From: Devosia sp. XK-2
GTDB lineage: Bacteria; Pseudomonadota; Alphaproteobacteria; Rhizobiales; Devosiaceae
DNA: 64,000 nucleotides
Reading direction: 5' to 3'
NCBI RefSeq assembly: GCF_037113415.1
Contig: NZ_CP146608.1
Span: 2,376,501-2,440,500, forward strand
Positions 53,192 to 62,674 of the stretch are shown here, one piece after another. The notes beneath the pieces are model-generated. The model did no database searches and had not been told where the DNA came from. It saw only the letters and a program-made list of their open reading frames with translations. The first letter of the stretch is position 1; each line of letters opens with the position of its first letter. Position numbers and translations under genes: made by a program.

Positions 53192-56100
53192 ATGCCAAAG
53201 CGTACCGACATCAAATCGATCCTCATCATCGGTGCGGGGCCGATCATCATCGGCCAGGCTTGCGAATTCGACTATTCAGGCACCCAGGCCTGCAAGGCGC
53301 TCAAGGAAGAGGGCTACCGGATCATTCTGGTGAACTCGAACCCGGCCACCATCATGACCGATCCGGACCTGGCCGACGCCACCTATATGGAGCCGATCAC
53401 CCCCGAAGTGGTCGCCAAGATCATCGAGAAAGAGCGGCCCGATGCGCTGCTCCCCACCATGGGTGGCCAGACGGCTCTGAACTGCGCCCTCTCGCTGCGC
53501 AAAATGGGTGTCCTAGACAAATTCAACGTCGAGATGATCGGCGCCACCGCCGAGGCCATCGACAAGGCCGAGGATCGCGAGCTGTTCCGCGATGCCATGA
53601 AGAAGATCGGGCTCGAAACCCCGCGCTCCATGCTCGCCCACAATTCGATTGAAGCCCTGCAGGCGCTTGAGGTCATCGGCCTGCCGGCCATCATCCGCCC
53701 CAGCTTTACGCTCGGCGGCACCGGCGGCGGCATTGCATACAATCGCGAGGAATATCTCGCCATCTGCGAAAGCGGCATCGACGCTTCGCCCACCAATGAA
53801 GTTCTGGTCGAGGAAAGCGTCCTTGGCTGGAAGGAATATGAAATGGAAGTTGTCCGCGACAAGAAGGACAACTGCATCATCATCTGTTCCATCGAGAACA
53901 TCGACCCGATGGGCGTTCATACCGGCGACTCGATCACCGTCGCCCCGGCCCTGACGCTGACCGACAAGGAATACCAGATCATGCGCGACGCCTCTTTGGC
54001 GGTGCTGCGCGAGATCGGGGTGGAAACCGGCGGCTCCAACGTCCAGTTCGGTATCAACCCCAAGGACGGCCGCATGGTCGTCATCGAGATGAACCCGCGC
54101 GTCTCGCGTTCCTCCGCGCTCGCCTCGAAAGCCACCGGCTTCCCCATCGCCAAGGTCGCCGCGCGCCTCGCCGTCGGCTACACCCTCGATGAACTCGAAA
54201 ACGACATTACCGGCGGCGCCACCCCGGCCTCTTTCGAGCCGACCATCGATTATGTCGTCACCAAGATTCCGCGCTTTGCCTTCGAAAAATTCCCCGGCTC
54301 CGACAACCGTCTGACGACGTCGATGAAGTCGGTCGGCGAAGCCATGGCCATTGGCCGCACCTTCCAGGAATCGCTGCAAAAGGCCCTGCGCTCGCTCGAA
54401 ACCGGCCTCACCGGACTCAACGAGGTCGGCATTCCCGGTCTTGGCGAAGGCGAGGACAAGAACGCCATCAAGGCGGCCCTCGGCACCGGCACGCCGCAGC
54501 GCCTGCTCCATGTCGCCGAAGCCATGCGTCTGGGCGTCTCCAACGAAGACATTTATGACGCCTGCAAGATCGACCCCTGGTTCCTCGAACAGATGCGCGG
54601 CATTGTCGACATGGAAGCCAAGGTCAAGGAGTTTGGCCTGCCCCAGGATGCGGCCAGCCTGCGCATGCTCAAATCCATGGGCTTTTCCGACGCGCGCCTG
54701 GCCCAGCTCGCCAATCTCAAGGTCTCGGATGTGCGCAAGCTCCGCCACAGCCTTGAGGTTAGGCCCGCATACAAGCGCATCGACACCTCCGCAGCCGAAT
54801 TCGCCTCACCCACCGCCTATATGTACTCGACCTATGAAACCCCGTTCGCGGGCAAAGTCGAGGACGAGGCCCGCCCCTCCGACCGCAAGAAGGTCGTCAT
54901 TCTCGGCGGTGGCCCCAACCGTATCGGCCAGGGCATCGAATTCGACTATTGCTGCTGCCACGCCGCCTTCGCGCTGGCTGACGCCGGCTACGAAACCATC
55001 ATGGTCAACTGCAATCCCGAGACTGTCTCGACCGACTATGACACGTCGGACCGCCTCTATTTCGAGCCACTGACCGAAGAAGATGTCATCGAAATCCTGC
55101 TCACCGAAAAGCAGAACGGCACGCTCCATGGCGTCATCGTTCAGTTCGGCGGCCAGACCCCGCTGAACCTGGCCGAAGCCGTAGCCAAGGCCGGCGTTCC
55201 AATCCTGGGCACCCAGCCCGAGGCCATCGATCTGGCTGAAGACCGCGACCTGTTCATGAAGCTCCTCAATAAGCTCGAACTGACCCAGCCCAAAAATGGC
55301 ATTGCCTATTCGCTGGAACAGGCCCGTCTTGTTGCCGAGCGTCTGGGCTACCCGCTGGTCATCCGCCCCTCCTACGTGCTGGGTGGCCGCGCCATGGCCA
55401 TTGTCCATTCGGCAAACGAGTTCGAGCGCTATGTGCAGGACACGCTGACCGGCCTCGTCCCGCCCGACATTCTCCAGCGCTATCCCAACGACAAGACCGG
55501 CCAGATCAATTCGGTCCTCTCCGACAACCCGCTGCTGTTCGACGCCTATTTGTCGGGCGCCACCGAAATCGACGTCGATTGCCTGTGCGACGGCAAGGAT
55601 GTCTTCGTCGCCGGCATCATGGAACATATTGAAGAGGCCGGCATTCACTCCGGCGACTCGGCCTGTTCCCTGCCGCCGCGCACCCTGCCGCCCGATGTCA
55701 TCGACGAGCTCAAGCGCCAGACCCGCGAACTCGCCTTCGCCCTCAAGGTTGGTGGCCTGATGAACGTGCAGTTCGCCTATAAGGACGGCACCATCTATCT
55801 CATCGAGGTCAATCCGCGCGCGTCCCGCACCGTGCCTTTCGTCGCCAAGGTCATCGGCGAACCCATCGCCAAGATCGCCTCGCGCATCATGGCCGGCGAG
55901 AGCCTGGCCAGCTTCAACCTGGTTGAAAAGAAGCTCAAGCATATCGCCGTCAAGGAAGCCGTCTTCCCGTTCAACCGCTTCCCCGGCGTCGATACGGTGC
56001 TCGGCCCGGAAATGAAGTCGACCGGTGAGGTCATCGGCCTCGACACCGATTTCGCGGTCGCCTTCGCCAAATCGCAGATGGGCGCCGGCCAAAAAGTCCC

Positions 56101-56503
56101 CACCTCTGGCAAGGCCTTCATTTCGGTGCGCGACAGCGACAAGCCCGACATTGTCGATATGGCTCGTCACCTCGTCGAAGCCGGTTTCGAAATCCTCGCC
56201 ACCGGCGGCACCCAGCGTTATCTGGTTGATAACAATGTCCCGGCCACCAAGATCAATAAAGTGCTCGAAGGCCGCCCGCACATCGTCGACTCCATGAAAA
56301 ATGGTGGCGTGCAGCTGGTCATCAACACCACCGATGGCCTCAAATCCATCTCCGACAGCCGCGACATCCGCCGCACTGCGCTCCTGGCCAAAATCCCCTA
56401 TTACACCACCATCGACGGCGCCCTCGCCGCCGTGGAAGGGATCGTGGCGCTCAAGCAGGGCGGTCTGCAGGTCCGCGCCCTCCAGGACTATTTCGCGGCT
56501 TAG
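53192..56503 (+). CDS. carB: carbamoyl-phosphate synthase large subunit CarB
   Basis: CarB makes carbamoyl phosphate from bicarbonate, ammonia and two ATP. The 1103-residue protein has the complete layout: carboxyphosphate ATP-grasp half (1-400, starting [20 protein letters not shown]), oligomerisation domain (about 400-560), second ATP-grasp half (about 565-950, starting [20 protein letters not shown]) and an MGS-like allosteric domain at the C-terminus ([20 protein letters not shown]). It is 26.5 kb from carA. The upstream region holds an AT-rich island and a RIME-like repeat, so the promoter may have been changed. Confidence 0.98.
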   Translation: MPKRTDIKSILIIGAGPIIIGQACEFDYSGTQACKALKEEGYRIILVNSNPATIMTDPDLADATYMEPITPEVVAKIIEKERPDALLPTMGGQTALNCALSLRKMGVLDKFNVEMIGATAEAIDKAEDRELFRDAMKKIGLETPRSMLAHNSIEALQALEVIGLPAIIRPSFTLGGTGGGIAYNREEYLAICESGIDASPTNEVLVEESVLGWKEYEMEVVRDKKDNCIIICSIENIDPMGVHTGDSITVAPALTLTDKEYQIMRDASLAVLREIGVETGGSNVQFGINPKDGRMVVIEMNPRVSRSSALASKATGFPIAKVAARLAVGYTLDELENDITGGATPASFEPTIDYVVTKIPRFAFEKFPGSDNRLTTSMKSVGEAMAIGRTFQESLQKALRSLETGLTGLNEVGIPGLGEGEDKNAIKAALGTGTPQRLLHVAEAMRLGVSNEDIYDACKIDPWFLEQMRGIVDMEAKVKEFGLPQDAASLRMLKSMGFSDARLAQLANLKVSDVRKLRHSLEVRPAYKRIDTSAAEFASPTAYMYSTYETPFAGKVEDEARPSDRKKVVILGGGPNRIGQGIEFDYCCCHAAFALADAGYETIMVNCNPETVSTDYDTSDRLYFEPLTEEDVIEILLTEKQNGTLHGVIVQFGGQTPLNLAEAVAKAGVPILGTQPEAIDLAEDRDLFMKLLNKLELTQPKNGIAYSLEQARLVAERLGYPLVIRPSYVLGGRAMAIVHSANEFERYVQDTLTGLVPPDILQRYPNDKTGQINSVLSDNPLLFDAYLSGATEIDVDCLCDGKDVFVAGIMEHIEEAGIHSGDSACSLPPRTLPPDVIDELKRQTRELAFALKVGGLMNVQFAYKDGTIYLIEVNPRASRTVPFVAKVIGEPIAKIASRIMAGESLASFNLVEKKLKHIAVKEAVFPFNRFPGVDTVLGPEMKSTGEVIGLDTDFAVAFAKSQMGAGQKVPTSGKAFISVRDSDKPDIVDMARHLVEAGFEILATGGTQRYLVDNNVPATKINKVLEGRPHIVDSMKNGGVQLVINTTDGLKSISDSRDIRRTALLAKIPYYTTIDGALAAVEGIVALKQGGLQVRALQDYFAA

Positions 56504-56592
56504 AACCGGCCCTCGATCTATCTCCTCCCCCTTCTTTAGGGGGAGGTAGCGCCGCTAGGCCTGAAAGGCCGTAGCAAAGCTAGGCGGGGGTG
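56503..56592. repeat. direct repeat left of catB
   Basis: The unit begins in the last base of the carB stop codon with GAACCGGCCCTCGA, contains the palindrome CCTCCCCC-TTCTTTA-GGGGGAGG, then GTAGCGCC and CTAGGCCTGAAAGGCCGTAG, and ends AAGCTAGGCGGGGG. A near-copy at 57412 follows catB. Confidence 0.85.
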
Positions 56593-56795
56593 TCACCGAA
56601 GCCTCGACACGCCCGACGCTCTCATCTAAAACCACCCCACCATGAAGCTAGCAGACCGAACCAGCGCATAGCGCTTCTGCCCGCCAGACAAGCGGGAGGG
56701 AGCGCATCTTAACCGGCCGAAGCGCCGGCGATTGCTGCTGCGCATCCGGTTCTCTGCATTTTCGCGCCAATCCGGCGCTCCTTCATGGAACAGTC

Positions 56796-57413
56796 ATGTC
56801 CAATTTCTTCGAAAGCCCGTTTCTCGGCATCCCGCTCGACCGCCAGGTCACCAATCCCAATATCCTGGTTGGCCGCTATTCCTATTATTCCGGCTACTAC
56901 CATGGCCATAGCTTCGACGATTGCGCCCGCTATCTGATGACGACGCCCGGCGTCGACCGGCTCATCGTCGGCGCCTTCTGCTCCATCGGCTCGGGCGCCG
57001 CCTTCATCATGGCGGGCAATCAGGGCCACCGGAACGACTGGGTCTCCACTTTCCCCTTCGCCTTCGTCCCGGACGCGCTCGAATTTGCTGAAGCCAACAA
57101 TGCCTTCCAGCCCGCCGGCGATACCGTCATCGGCAACGACGTCTGGATCGGTTCGGAAGCCGTGATCATGCCCGGCGTCACCATCGGTCACGGCGCCGTC
57201 ATCGGCACCCGCGCCTTGGTCACCAAAGACGTGGAGCCCTACACCATTGTCGGCGGCAATCCGGCCAAACCCATCCGCAAACGCTTCAGCGATGCGGAAA
57301 TCGAGATGCTGCTGGAAATGGCCTGGTGGGACTGGCCTGTGGAGCGTCTTGCCGCCGCCATGCCGCTGCTGACCTCCGCCGACATTGCCGGCCTCTACGC
57401 TTTCTGGCGCTGA
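56796..57413 (+). CDS. catB: CatB-type xenobiotic acetyltransferase (chloramphenicol O-acetyltransferase family)
   Basis: The 205-residue protein is a left-handed beta-helix hexapeptide acetyltransferase. It is close to type B chloramphenicol acetyltransferases: [20 protein letters not shown], then [16 protein letters not shown] with the catalytic His H78, [18 protein letters not shown] and [16 protein letters not shown]. Such enzymes can acetylate chloramphenicol, but chromosomal copies are usually poorly active against it and may act on other substrates, so resistance cannot be concluded. It is bracketed by two near-identical direct repeats of about 90 bp. Confidence 0.92.
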   Translation: MSNFFESPFLGIPLDRQVTNPNILVGRYSYYSGYYHGHSFDDCARYLMTTPGVDRLIVGAFCSIGSGAAFIMAGNQGHRNDWVSTFPFAFVPDALEFAEANNAFQPAGDTVIGNDVWIGSEAVIMPGVTIGHGAVIGTRALVTKDVEPYTIVGGNPAKPIRKRFSDAEIEMLLEMAWWDWPVERLAAAMPLLTSADIAGLYAFWR

Positions 57414-57499
57414 ACCGGCCCTCGACCTGTGCCCCTCCCCCTTCTTCAGGGGGAGGTAGCGCCCTAGGCCTGAAAGGCCGTAGCAAAGCGAGGTGGGGT
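57412..57499. repeat. direct repeat right of catB
   Basis: The unit begins inside the catB TGA stop (GAACCGGCCCTCGA), has the palindrome CCTCCCCC-TTCTTCA-GGGGGAGG, GTAGCGCC, CTAGGCCTGAAAGGCCGTAG and ends AAGCGAGGTGGGG. It matches the copy at 56503 base for base over most of its length in the same orientation. A further palindrome (CCTCCCCCGAAC/CGGGGGA) follows. Confidence 0.85.
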
Positions 57500-57554
57500 A
57501 TTCCTCCCCCGAACCGGGGGACGCGAAAGAACCACGTCGCTCTGAATGCGAAAT

Positions 57555-58148
57555 CTAGCCGGGGCTATCGGCCGCCAGCGCCCCCAGCCACTTCTGCAGC
57601 CGCCGCCCCTCGCGCACCAGAAGCGCCGGATCGCCCAGGCTATGCGCCAGGATGGAAGCGCCCTGCAGCGAGGATTGCAATTGCAGCGCCAGATCCGCCG
57701 CATCTTCCTCCCGCCCCATCTGGCCAAACTGCTTTTCCATCCAGGCCATGGGCCCACCCAGAAGCCCCTTCGCTGGCCCCGTCCAGTCCCCGTCCTCGCG
57801 CGCCATTTCCGCGCTCAACGATCCAAGCGGACAGCCCCGTTCGGCTACCAGCGGCGCATTATTGATCGTCGCCTCTACAAAGCCCAGAAGCCGCTCCAGC
57901 GGCGTGGGCAGTTCTGCCAGCGCCGCCTGCATCTGGGCAATTTCCCCCATACGCTGGTCCAGGATGGCCCGGCCGATATCGTCCTTGCTCTTGAAATAAT
58001 AATAGATATTGCCCAGCGGCACGTCGGCGGCCTCCGCCAGGTGCGCCAGCGTCGTATTGCGATAGCCCTGACGATGCGCCAGGTCCACCGCCGCCTGGGT
58101 CAGCCGCTCGCGCTTACCGCGAGGGGCCGGTTTGCTCTGTTCAGCCAA
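57555..58148 (-). CDS. TetR/AcrR-family transcriptional regulator
   Basis: The 197-residue protein has the TetR N-terminal DNA-binding domain: RERLTQAAVDLAHRQGYRNT, then TLAHLAEAADVPLGNIYYYF, a helix-turn-helix ending with KSKDDIGRAIL. The C-terminal domain (about 70-195) is an undefined ligand pocket. It starts nine bases after the SDR gene and is probably co-transcribed with it, acting as an autorepressor. A perfect 7-nt inverted repeat lies just upstream of the SDR gene. Confidence 0.92.
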   Translation of the reverse strand: MAEQSKPAPRGKRERLTQAAVDLAHRQGYRNTTLAHLAEAADVPLGNIYYYFKSKDDIGRAILDQRMGEIAQMQAALAELPTPLERLLGFVEATINNAPLVAERGCPLGSLSAEMAREDGDWTGPAKGLLGGPMAWMEKQFGQMGREEDAADLALQLQSSLQGASILAHSLGDPALLVREGRRLQKWLGALAADSPG

Positions 58149-58157
58149 GGGCTGCTC

Positions 58158-58973
58158 CTAACCTACGAAGGTCGTGCTTTGCCGCATCATATTCGCGGTC
58201 ATCGCCCGCACCAAGCTATGCGGCATCAATGCGTTCATGATCCGATAGAGCCGTCCGGGCACCACGATCATCTTCCCGCGCTTCACCCCATCCAGCGCTT
58301 CGGCCACACATTGCGCCACCGGCATGGGTTTTATCGGCATGGGGGAAGCATCGAGCCCCATTTTCTTGATCAGCGGCGTTTCCGTCGGTGTCACGATCAG
58401 GGTCGTAATCCCGACGCCAAGCTCTTTCAGCTCGGCATGCAGGCTCCGCCCGAGTGCATTGACCAGCCCTTTCGCCGCGGCCGGATTGGCATGGTATGGA
58501 ATACCGCTATCGGCGCCCAGCGCCGATACAAGCAGCGTCGCGCCGCGCTTTTGCGCGGCAAAGCGCCGGCTGAAATGATGCGTCAGCAGCATATGCGACA
58601 CGCCCATCAATTGCGTCTGGGCCAATAGCTGCTCCGCTTCGAAGGCCAGAAAGGCGCCCGGCTGCCCGGTTCCCGCGGCAGAGATCAGCAATCCAACATC
58701 CAGGTCCGCAGTCCCCGCCGCTACGGCTTCGTCCGCGCCCGGTTCGCTGAGATCAACCGCGATCACCCGATAGGCAATGTCATACTGGACCTGCAGCGCC
58801 TGCCCCGTCTCCTCCAGCGCCTCGGCACGCCGCGACACCAGCACCAGATTGATCCCCGATGCCGCAATCTGCCGGGCAAATTCCTGCCCGATCCCGGAAC
58901 TCGCTCCCGTCACCACCGCCCAGGGCCCGAACCGCTTGCCATCGAGCCTCGTCATCCACATTCCATCAACCAC
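58158..58973 (-). CDS. short-chain dehydrogenase/reductase with atypical active site
   Basis: The 271-residue SDR protein has the cofactor loop VVTGASSGIGQEF (TGxxxGIG, 22-29), the SAAGTG motif (98-103) and the catalytic Ser S150 in TLLVSALGAD. The usual YxxxK motif reads PAAAK (164-168): the Lys is present but the catalytic Tyr is replaced by Pro, with a tyrosine four residues earlier (Y160). The enzyme may be inactive or may use a shifted residue. GTG at 58973 follows AGGAG seven bases upstream. It is the first gene of the operon with the TetR regulator. Confidence 0.88.
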   Translation of the reverse strand: MVDGMWMTRLDGKRFGPWAVVTGASSGIGQEFARQIAASGINLVLVSRRAEALEETGQALQVQYDIAYRVIAVDLSEPGADEAVAAGTADLDVGLLISAAGTGQPGAFLAFEAEQLLAQTQLMGVSHMLLTHHFSRRFAAQKRGATLLVSALGADSGIPYHANPAAAKGLVNALGRSLHAELKELGVGITTLIVTPTETPLIKKMGLDASPMPIKPMPVAQCVAEALDGVKRGKMIVVPGRLYRIMNALMPHSLVRAMTANMMRQSTTFVG

Positions 58974-58991
58974 AATTCATCTCCTATCAAT

Positions 58992-59007
58992 TTAGTTATT
59001 TAACTAA
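58992..59007. promoter_or_regulatory. predicted TetR operator palindrome
   Basis: TTAGTTA and TAACTAA are a perfect inverted repeat around TT, in an otherwise AT-rich promoter 18 bp upstream of the SDR start. It is placed to control the SDR-TetR operon and perhaps the divergent gene at 59104. Confidence 0.65.
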
Positions 59008-59103
59008 CTCATTTCTGATTTGCACTGTCAAGCCTTTCCGAGCGGTCATCTCCCGTTCATGCTGGCCGCGCTATTCAGCCGCGTCGCTGTTTTGGAGGAC
59101 TGC

Positions 59104-60030
59104 ATGACCCGTTTTCTCGTCGCCACGGCCCTGCTGCTGGCCGGCACATCCCTCGCCGGCGCCCAATCGCTGGAAAAGCAAATTCGCGATTTCGTCTATG
59201 CGCCCGGCTTTGGTGCCGCCGATATCGACGCGCTTGAGGTCAGCCTGATCGACCAATGGTATGATCTGACAGTGATGACACCGGGCGGCACCGTCGGCCC
59301 CATCGAAAAGGCCATGTTGATTGCCGACAAAGCCATTGAGGGCATCCGCACCCGGACGGCCATCGACTATGGCGAGGTGATTACCGAAGACGGCACGCCG
59401 GTCAGCTTCATCGAATTGCGCCATTTCAATCTCGCCGCCGCCATCCACGCCGAAACCGAGGCCGCCTATGGCCCGGAAAACACCGCCCCACTGGAAGATT
59501 TCGGCACTGGCGAGCACATGGCCTGGCGCTTCGTCTTCCAGCCGGTCATGAACAATGCCGCCGTGCTGCTCGAAGCCAGCAGCCGCGTCATTTCGGTCAA
59601 GGAGGCGGCCAAGTCCGACTGTACCGGGCGGCCCTGCCTTGATCTCTATGCCGGCTTCGATGCCGCCGAATGGGAAGAGGTCGGCGGCCAAGTCCCGGAT
59701 TGGCCGCGCCTCTATTCTGACCACTCCGACGAGGTCGCCACCCCCGCCCATGCCATCGCCGAGCTGGCTGTCTTTGGCTATTGGGCCAATGCCGAAAGCG
59801 GCCAATATCAATGGACTGGCGGCGAACACCCTGAGGGCGCGCGCGGCGCCGAGCCCTATCGCTTCATCGGCATCGACCGGCATCTGGGCCAGGAGGCCAG
59901 CATCGACGCCATTTGGCGCGAGACAAAGCTCAATGATGACGAGCTCGCCGCCATCACCTTCCGCCGCGCCGAAATAGCCGGCAGCGTCCATCTGATGCGT
60001 GCCGGCGAACCCCATCCGGGGCGCCCATAG
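59104..60030 (+). CDS. exported hypothetical protein
   Basis: A 308-residue protein with a clear signal peptide (MTRFLVATALLLAGTSLAGA, cleaved after about residue 20). The mature part is acidic and rich in Glu and Asp. It has a C-x4-C motif (DCTGRPC near residue 175) that may form a disulfide. No enzyme family is recognised. It is divergent from the SDR gene and the start at 59104 begins the signal peptide with GGAGG (59095-59099) just upstream. A degenerate Pho-box-like sequence lies 44-60 bp upstream, noted separately. Confidence 0.78.
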   Translation: MTRFLVATALLLAGTSLAGAQSLEKQIRDFVYAPGFGAADIDALEVSLIDQWYDLTVMTPGGTVGPIEKAMLIADKAIEGIRTRTAIDYGEVITEDGTPVSFIELRHFNLAAAIHAETEAAYGPENTAPLEDFGTGEHMAWRFVFQPVMNNAAVLLEASSRVISVKEAAKSDCTGRPCLDLYAGFDAAEWEEVGGQVPDWPRLYSDHSDEVATPAHAIAELAVFGYWANAESGQYQWTGGEHPEGARGAEPYRFIGIDRHLGQEASIDAIWRETKLNDDELAAITFRRAEIAGSVHLMRAGEPHPGRP

Positions 60031-60066
60031 CTTATTTCGCCCTCACTTGTCCGCCCCCGCGTCACC

Positions 60067-60087
60067 CCCTCCCCCTCAAGGGGAGGG
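60067..60087. repeat. GC-rich palindrome between convergent genes
   Basis: CCCTCCCC and GGGGAGGG flank CTCAA. It ends directly against the threonine aldolase stop codon and may act as a two-way terminator. Confidence 0.6.
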
Positions 60088-61110
60088 TCAATGTTGGCCG
60101 AAAAACCGATCCACGAGATCCAGCGCGGCGGCGACATCGTCCTCGCCCACATCCAGATGCGTCACCCAGCGCTGCTGGCCATAATGGCCGGTAATGCCCA
60201 CGCCATTCTCGCTTAGAAAGGCCGTGAACCGCTGCCCCAACTCGGCATCCATATCTACCCAGACAATATTGGTATCCGGCGTGGCCACGCGCAGCGCGTC
60301 ATGCCGCGCCAGCCCCTCGGCCAGCATTTTGGCTCGCCGGTGGTCATCGGCCAGCCGGCCCACATTGTTCTCGAGTGCGTAAAGCCCGGCCGCGGCAAGA
60401 ATGCCGGATTGCCGCAATCCGCCGCCCAGCATTTTGCGGTTGCGACGCGCCATGCCGATCAGGTCCCGCCGCCCGATTAGCACCGAACCGACCGGCGCAC
60501 CCAAGCCCTTGGAAAGACAGATCGACACCGTGTCGAACGGCGCGACGAAGTCGCCAATATCCATCCCCAGCGCCGCACAGGCATTGAAGGCCCGCGCCCC
60601 GTCCAGATGCAGCCCCAGTCCATGGCGCCGCACGATATCGGCCACACCAAGCATATAGTCCATCGGCAGGGCCCGGCCACCAAAGGTGTTCTCCAGCGCG
60701 ATAACGCGCGTGCGTGCATAGTGGCTGTCGTCGGGTTTGATCGCCGCCTCGATGTCATCCAGCGCCAGCGTGCCATCGGCCTGATGCGCAATCGGCTGCG
60801 GCTGGATCGATCCCAGCACCGCCGCCCCACCAGCCTCGTTGACATAAAGGTGCGCCTTCTGCCCGGCGATATATTCGTCGCCCCGCCCGCAATGGCTCAT
60901 CAAGGCAAGCAGGTTCGACATGGTCCCGGATGGCACGAACAGCGCCGCATCCTTGCCCAGCATGCCCGCCATCCGCTGCTCGAGCCGGTTGACCGTCGGA
61001 TCGTCGCCAAAAACGTCATCGCCCACCTCTGCTTCCGCCATTGCGGCCCGCATGCCTGCACCGGGCCGGGTAACCGTATCCGAGCGAAAATCGTGGCGGA
61101 TGGTGTTCAT
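60088..61110 (-). CDS. ltaE: low-specificity L-threonine aldolase
   Basis: LtaE splits L-threonine or L-allo-threonine to glycine and acetaldehyde with pyridoxal phosphate. The 340-residue protein begins RHDFRSDTVTRPGAGMRAAM (the SDTVT motif binds the phosphate) and has the cofactor Lys in TVSICLSKGLGAPVGS, with RKMLGGGLRQSG following. Its ATG overlaps the stop of the MarR-family gene in an ATGA arrangement. The preceding regulator may control it. Confidence 0.95.
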   Translation of the reverse strand: MNTIRHDFRSDTVTRPGAGMRAAMAEAEVGDDVFGDDPTVNRLEQRMAGMLGKDAALFVPSGTMSNLLALMSHCGRGDEYIAGQKAHLYVNEAGGAAVLGSIQPQPIAHQADGTLALDDIEAAIKPDDSHYARTRVIALENTFGGRALPMDYMLGVADIVRRHGLGLHLDGARAFNACAALGMDIGDFVAPFDTVSICLSKGLGAPVGSVLIGRRDLIGMARRNRKMLGGGLRQSGILAAAGLYALENNVGRLADDHRRAKMLAEGLARHDALRVATPDTNIVWVDMDAELGQRFTAFLSENGVGITGHYGQQRWVTHLDVGEDDVAAALDLVDRFFGQH

Positions 61111-61670
61111 GCGTTTTTGTCCTCTTCACCGGTTTCAGAAAGGCGCTCTGGACCGCCAATATAATGGGGTGAGTCCGGGTCCACCGACGCAATGAGCTTT
61201 GCCAGCAATCGCGACAGGGCTTCGCGCTCCTCGGGCGCCAGGGCACTGACAGTGCGGTTCTTGTTGTCGGCATGCGCTGGCATCAGATCGTCTATGAGCG
61301 CCAGCCCCTTTTGCGTCAGCGCCACCAGGGTACCGCGCCGGTCGGTGGGATGGGCCCGTCGCTCCACCAGGCCCTGCCGGGCCAGGCTATCAATACGCGC
61401 CGTCATCCCGCCGGAGGACAGCATGGTGGCGCCATAAAGATCGGTAGGGGTCAGCGCAAAGGGCGCGCCGGCCCGCCGCAATGTGGCCAGCACGTCGAAT
61501 TCGCCGGTCTTGATCCCGAGCGCCGCCAGGCGCGGCGGTGCGTGATGAGTGCCGATAAGCAGGGCAGCCTCGGCGATTTGCCCCACCAGCTTCATGCCCT
61601 CGCTTTTCAGATCGGGCCGCTCCAGTCCCCATTGCCGGGCTGCCCGCTCGGCGCGGGTCACATATGCCAT
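61107..61670 (-). CDS. MarR-family transcriptional regulator
   Basis: The 187-residue regulator has a MarR winged helix-turn-helix (about residues 70-120): FALTPTDLYGATMLSSGGMT, then ARIDSLARQGLVERRAHPTD and the wing DRRGTLVALTQKG. Cysteine is absent, so it is not a thiol sensor. I use the ATG at 61670 because GGGAGAG lies seven bases upstream; the ATG at 61685 is the alternative. It is coupled to ltaE by a 4-bp overlap and divergent from an EamA transporter. Inverted TATCTTGA repeats lie between them. Confidence 0.9.
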   Translation of the reverse strand: MAYVTRAERAARQWGLERPDLKSEGMKLVGQIAEAALLIGTHHAPPRLAALGIKTGEFDVLATLRRAGAPFALTPTDLYGATMLSSGGMTARIDSLARQGLVERRAHPTDRRGTLVALTQKGLALIDDLMPAHADNKNRTVSALAPEEREALSRLLAKLIASVDPDSPHYIGGPERLSETGEEDKNA

Positions 61671-61686
61671 CCGTCTCTCCCTCATC

Positions 61687-61719
61687 TATCTTGACATTAA
61701 GATACTTATCATCAAGATA
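61687..61719. promoter_or_regulatory. predicted MarR operator region
   Basis: TATCTTGA (61687-61694) and TCAAGATA (61712-61719) form a perfect inverted repeat, with an internal ATCTT/AAGAT pair (61688-61703) giving a third half-site. The stretch lies between the divergent MarR and EamA genes and can serve both. Confidence 0.78.
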
Positions 61720-61749
61720 GTTGCATCATTCTTCAGTGAGTCCCTTTTC

Positions 61750-62670
61750 ATGAGCAATTCGGCTGCAACGCCGTCGATGACGCTTGCTCTGTCATCGTCT
61801 GCACTTCTGGCGGTATCCGGCTTTCTGCTGGCATTCAACCTCGCCTTGCCCAAACTGGCCTATACCTATGGCTTCGCCCCTCTGAACTATCTCGCTCTAG
61901 CCTGCTTCGGCACCGCTATTCTGCTCTGGCTGGTCGCCTGGGCCACGGGCAATCGGCCGCGCCTTGATACCCACACCATCCGCTACGGGCTGGTCGCCGG
62001 TCTGCTGACAGTCGTGTTGCCCTCGGGCATTCTGTTCCTGGCCATCCCCCATGTCGGGGCCGGCTTCGTTACGCTGACGGGTGCCCTGCCTCCCATTTTT
62101 ACCTACGCCCTGGCCCTTCTGCTGCGGTTTGAACCGCCCAATGGTCTGCGGGCTGGCGGCGTGCTGGCCGGTGTCGCGGGCGTGGCGGTCCTGGGCTGGT
62201 CCAAATTCACCCTGGCCGACGCCGACCCGGTCTGGATCGTGGTCACTTTGCTCGTGCCGGTCATTGTGGCCAGCGCCAATATCTACCGGGCCCGCTCCTG
62301 GCCGAAGGGAGCAACCGCCTTGTCCCTGGCGCCTCTCATGTTGACCGGCGCCAGCTTTTGGCTGGCCATAATCACCATAGGTGGCGGAGATCTGGTGCCG
62401 GCCCACCTGGCGTCCGGCGCCCCCATCATACTGGCGCTGCAGATCGCGGTGATGACGGCGCTCTACATCATGTATTTCGTGGTGCAGCGCTATGCCGGAA
62501 CGGTCTATTTCAGCCAGATCGGCTCAATTGCCGCCGTTTTCGGCACCATCCTGGCCACACTCTGGTTCCACGAGGTCATGCCACCCCTGCTCGGCCTGTC
62601 GGCCGCTCTATTGGCTCTCGGCGTCGCGGGCGTAACGCTTGGCCAATTGCTGGTGCGCCACGACAGATAA
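61750..62670 (+). CDS. EamA/DMT-family transporter
   Basis: The 306-residue protein has ten membrane helices in two EamA repeats (first about 20-150, second about 165-300). Typical segments are SGILFLAIPHVGAGFVTLTG at the end of repeat 1 and VVQRYAGTVYFSQIGSIAAV in repeat 2. These are probable metabolite exporters; the substrate is not known. The ATG at 61750 gives the usual N-terminus. It is divergent from the MarR gene and shares the inverted-repeat region with it. Confidence 0.9.
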   Translation: MSNSAATPSMTLALSSSALLAVSGFLLAFNLALPKLAYTYGFAPLNYLALACFGTAILLWLVAWATGNRPRLDTHTIRYGLVAGLLTVVLPSGILFLAIPHVGAGFVTLTGALPPIFTYALALLLRFEPPNGLRAGGVLAGVAGVAVLGWSKFTLADADPVWIVVTLLVPVIVASANIYRARSWPKGATALSLAPLMLTGASFWLAIITIGGGDLVPAHLASGAPIILALQIAVMTALYIMYFVVQRYAGTVYFSQIGSIAAVFGTILATLWFHEVMPPLLGLSAALLALGVAGVTLGQLLVRHDR

Positions 62671-62674
62671 ACCC

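Noticed and set aside
53513..56281. Two long minus-strand frames (53513-54748 and 54806-56281) opposite carB
   Set aside because: They mirror the conserved CarB sequence and have no independent support.
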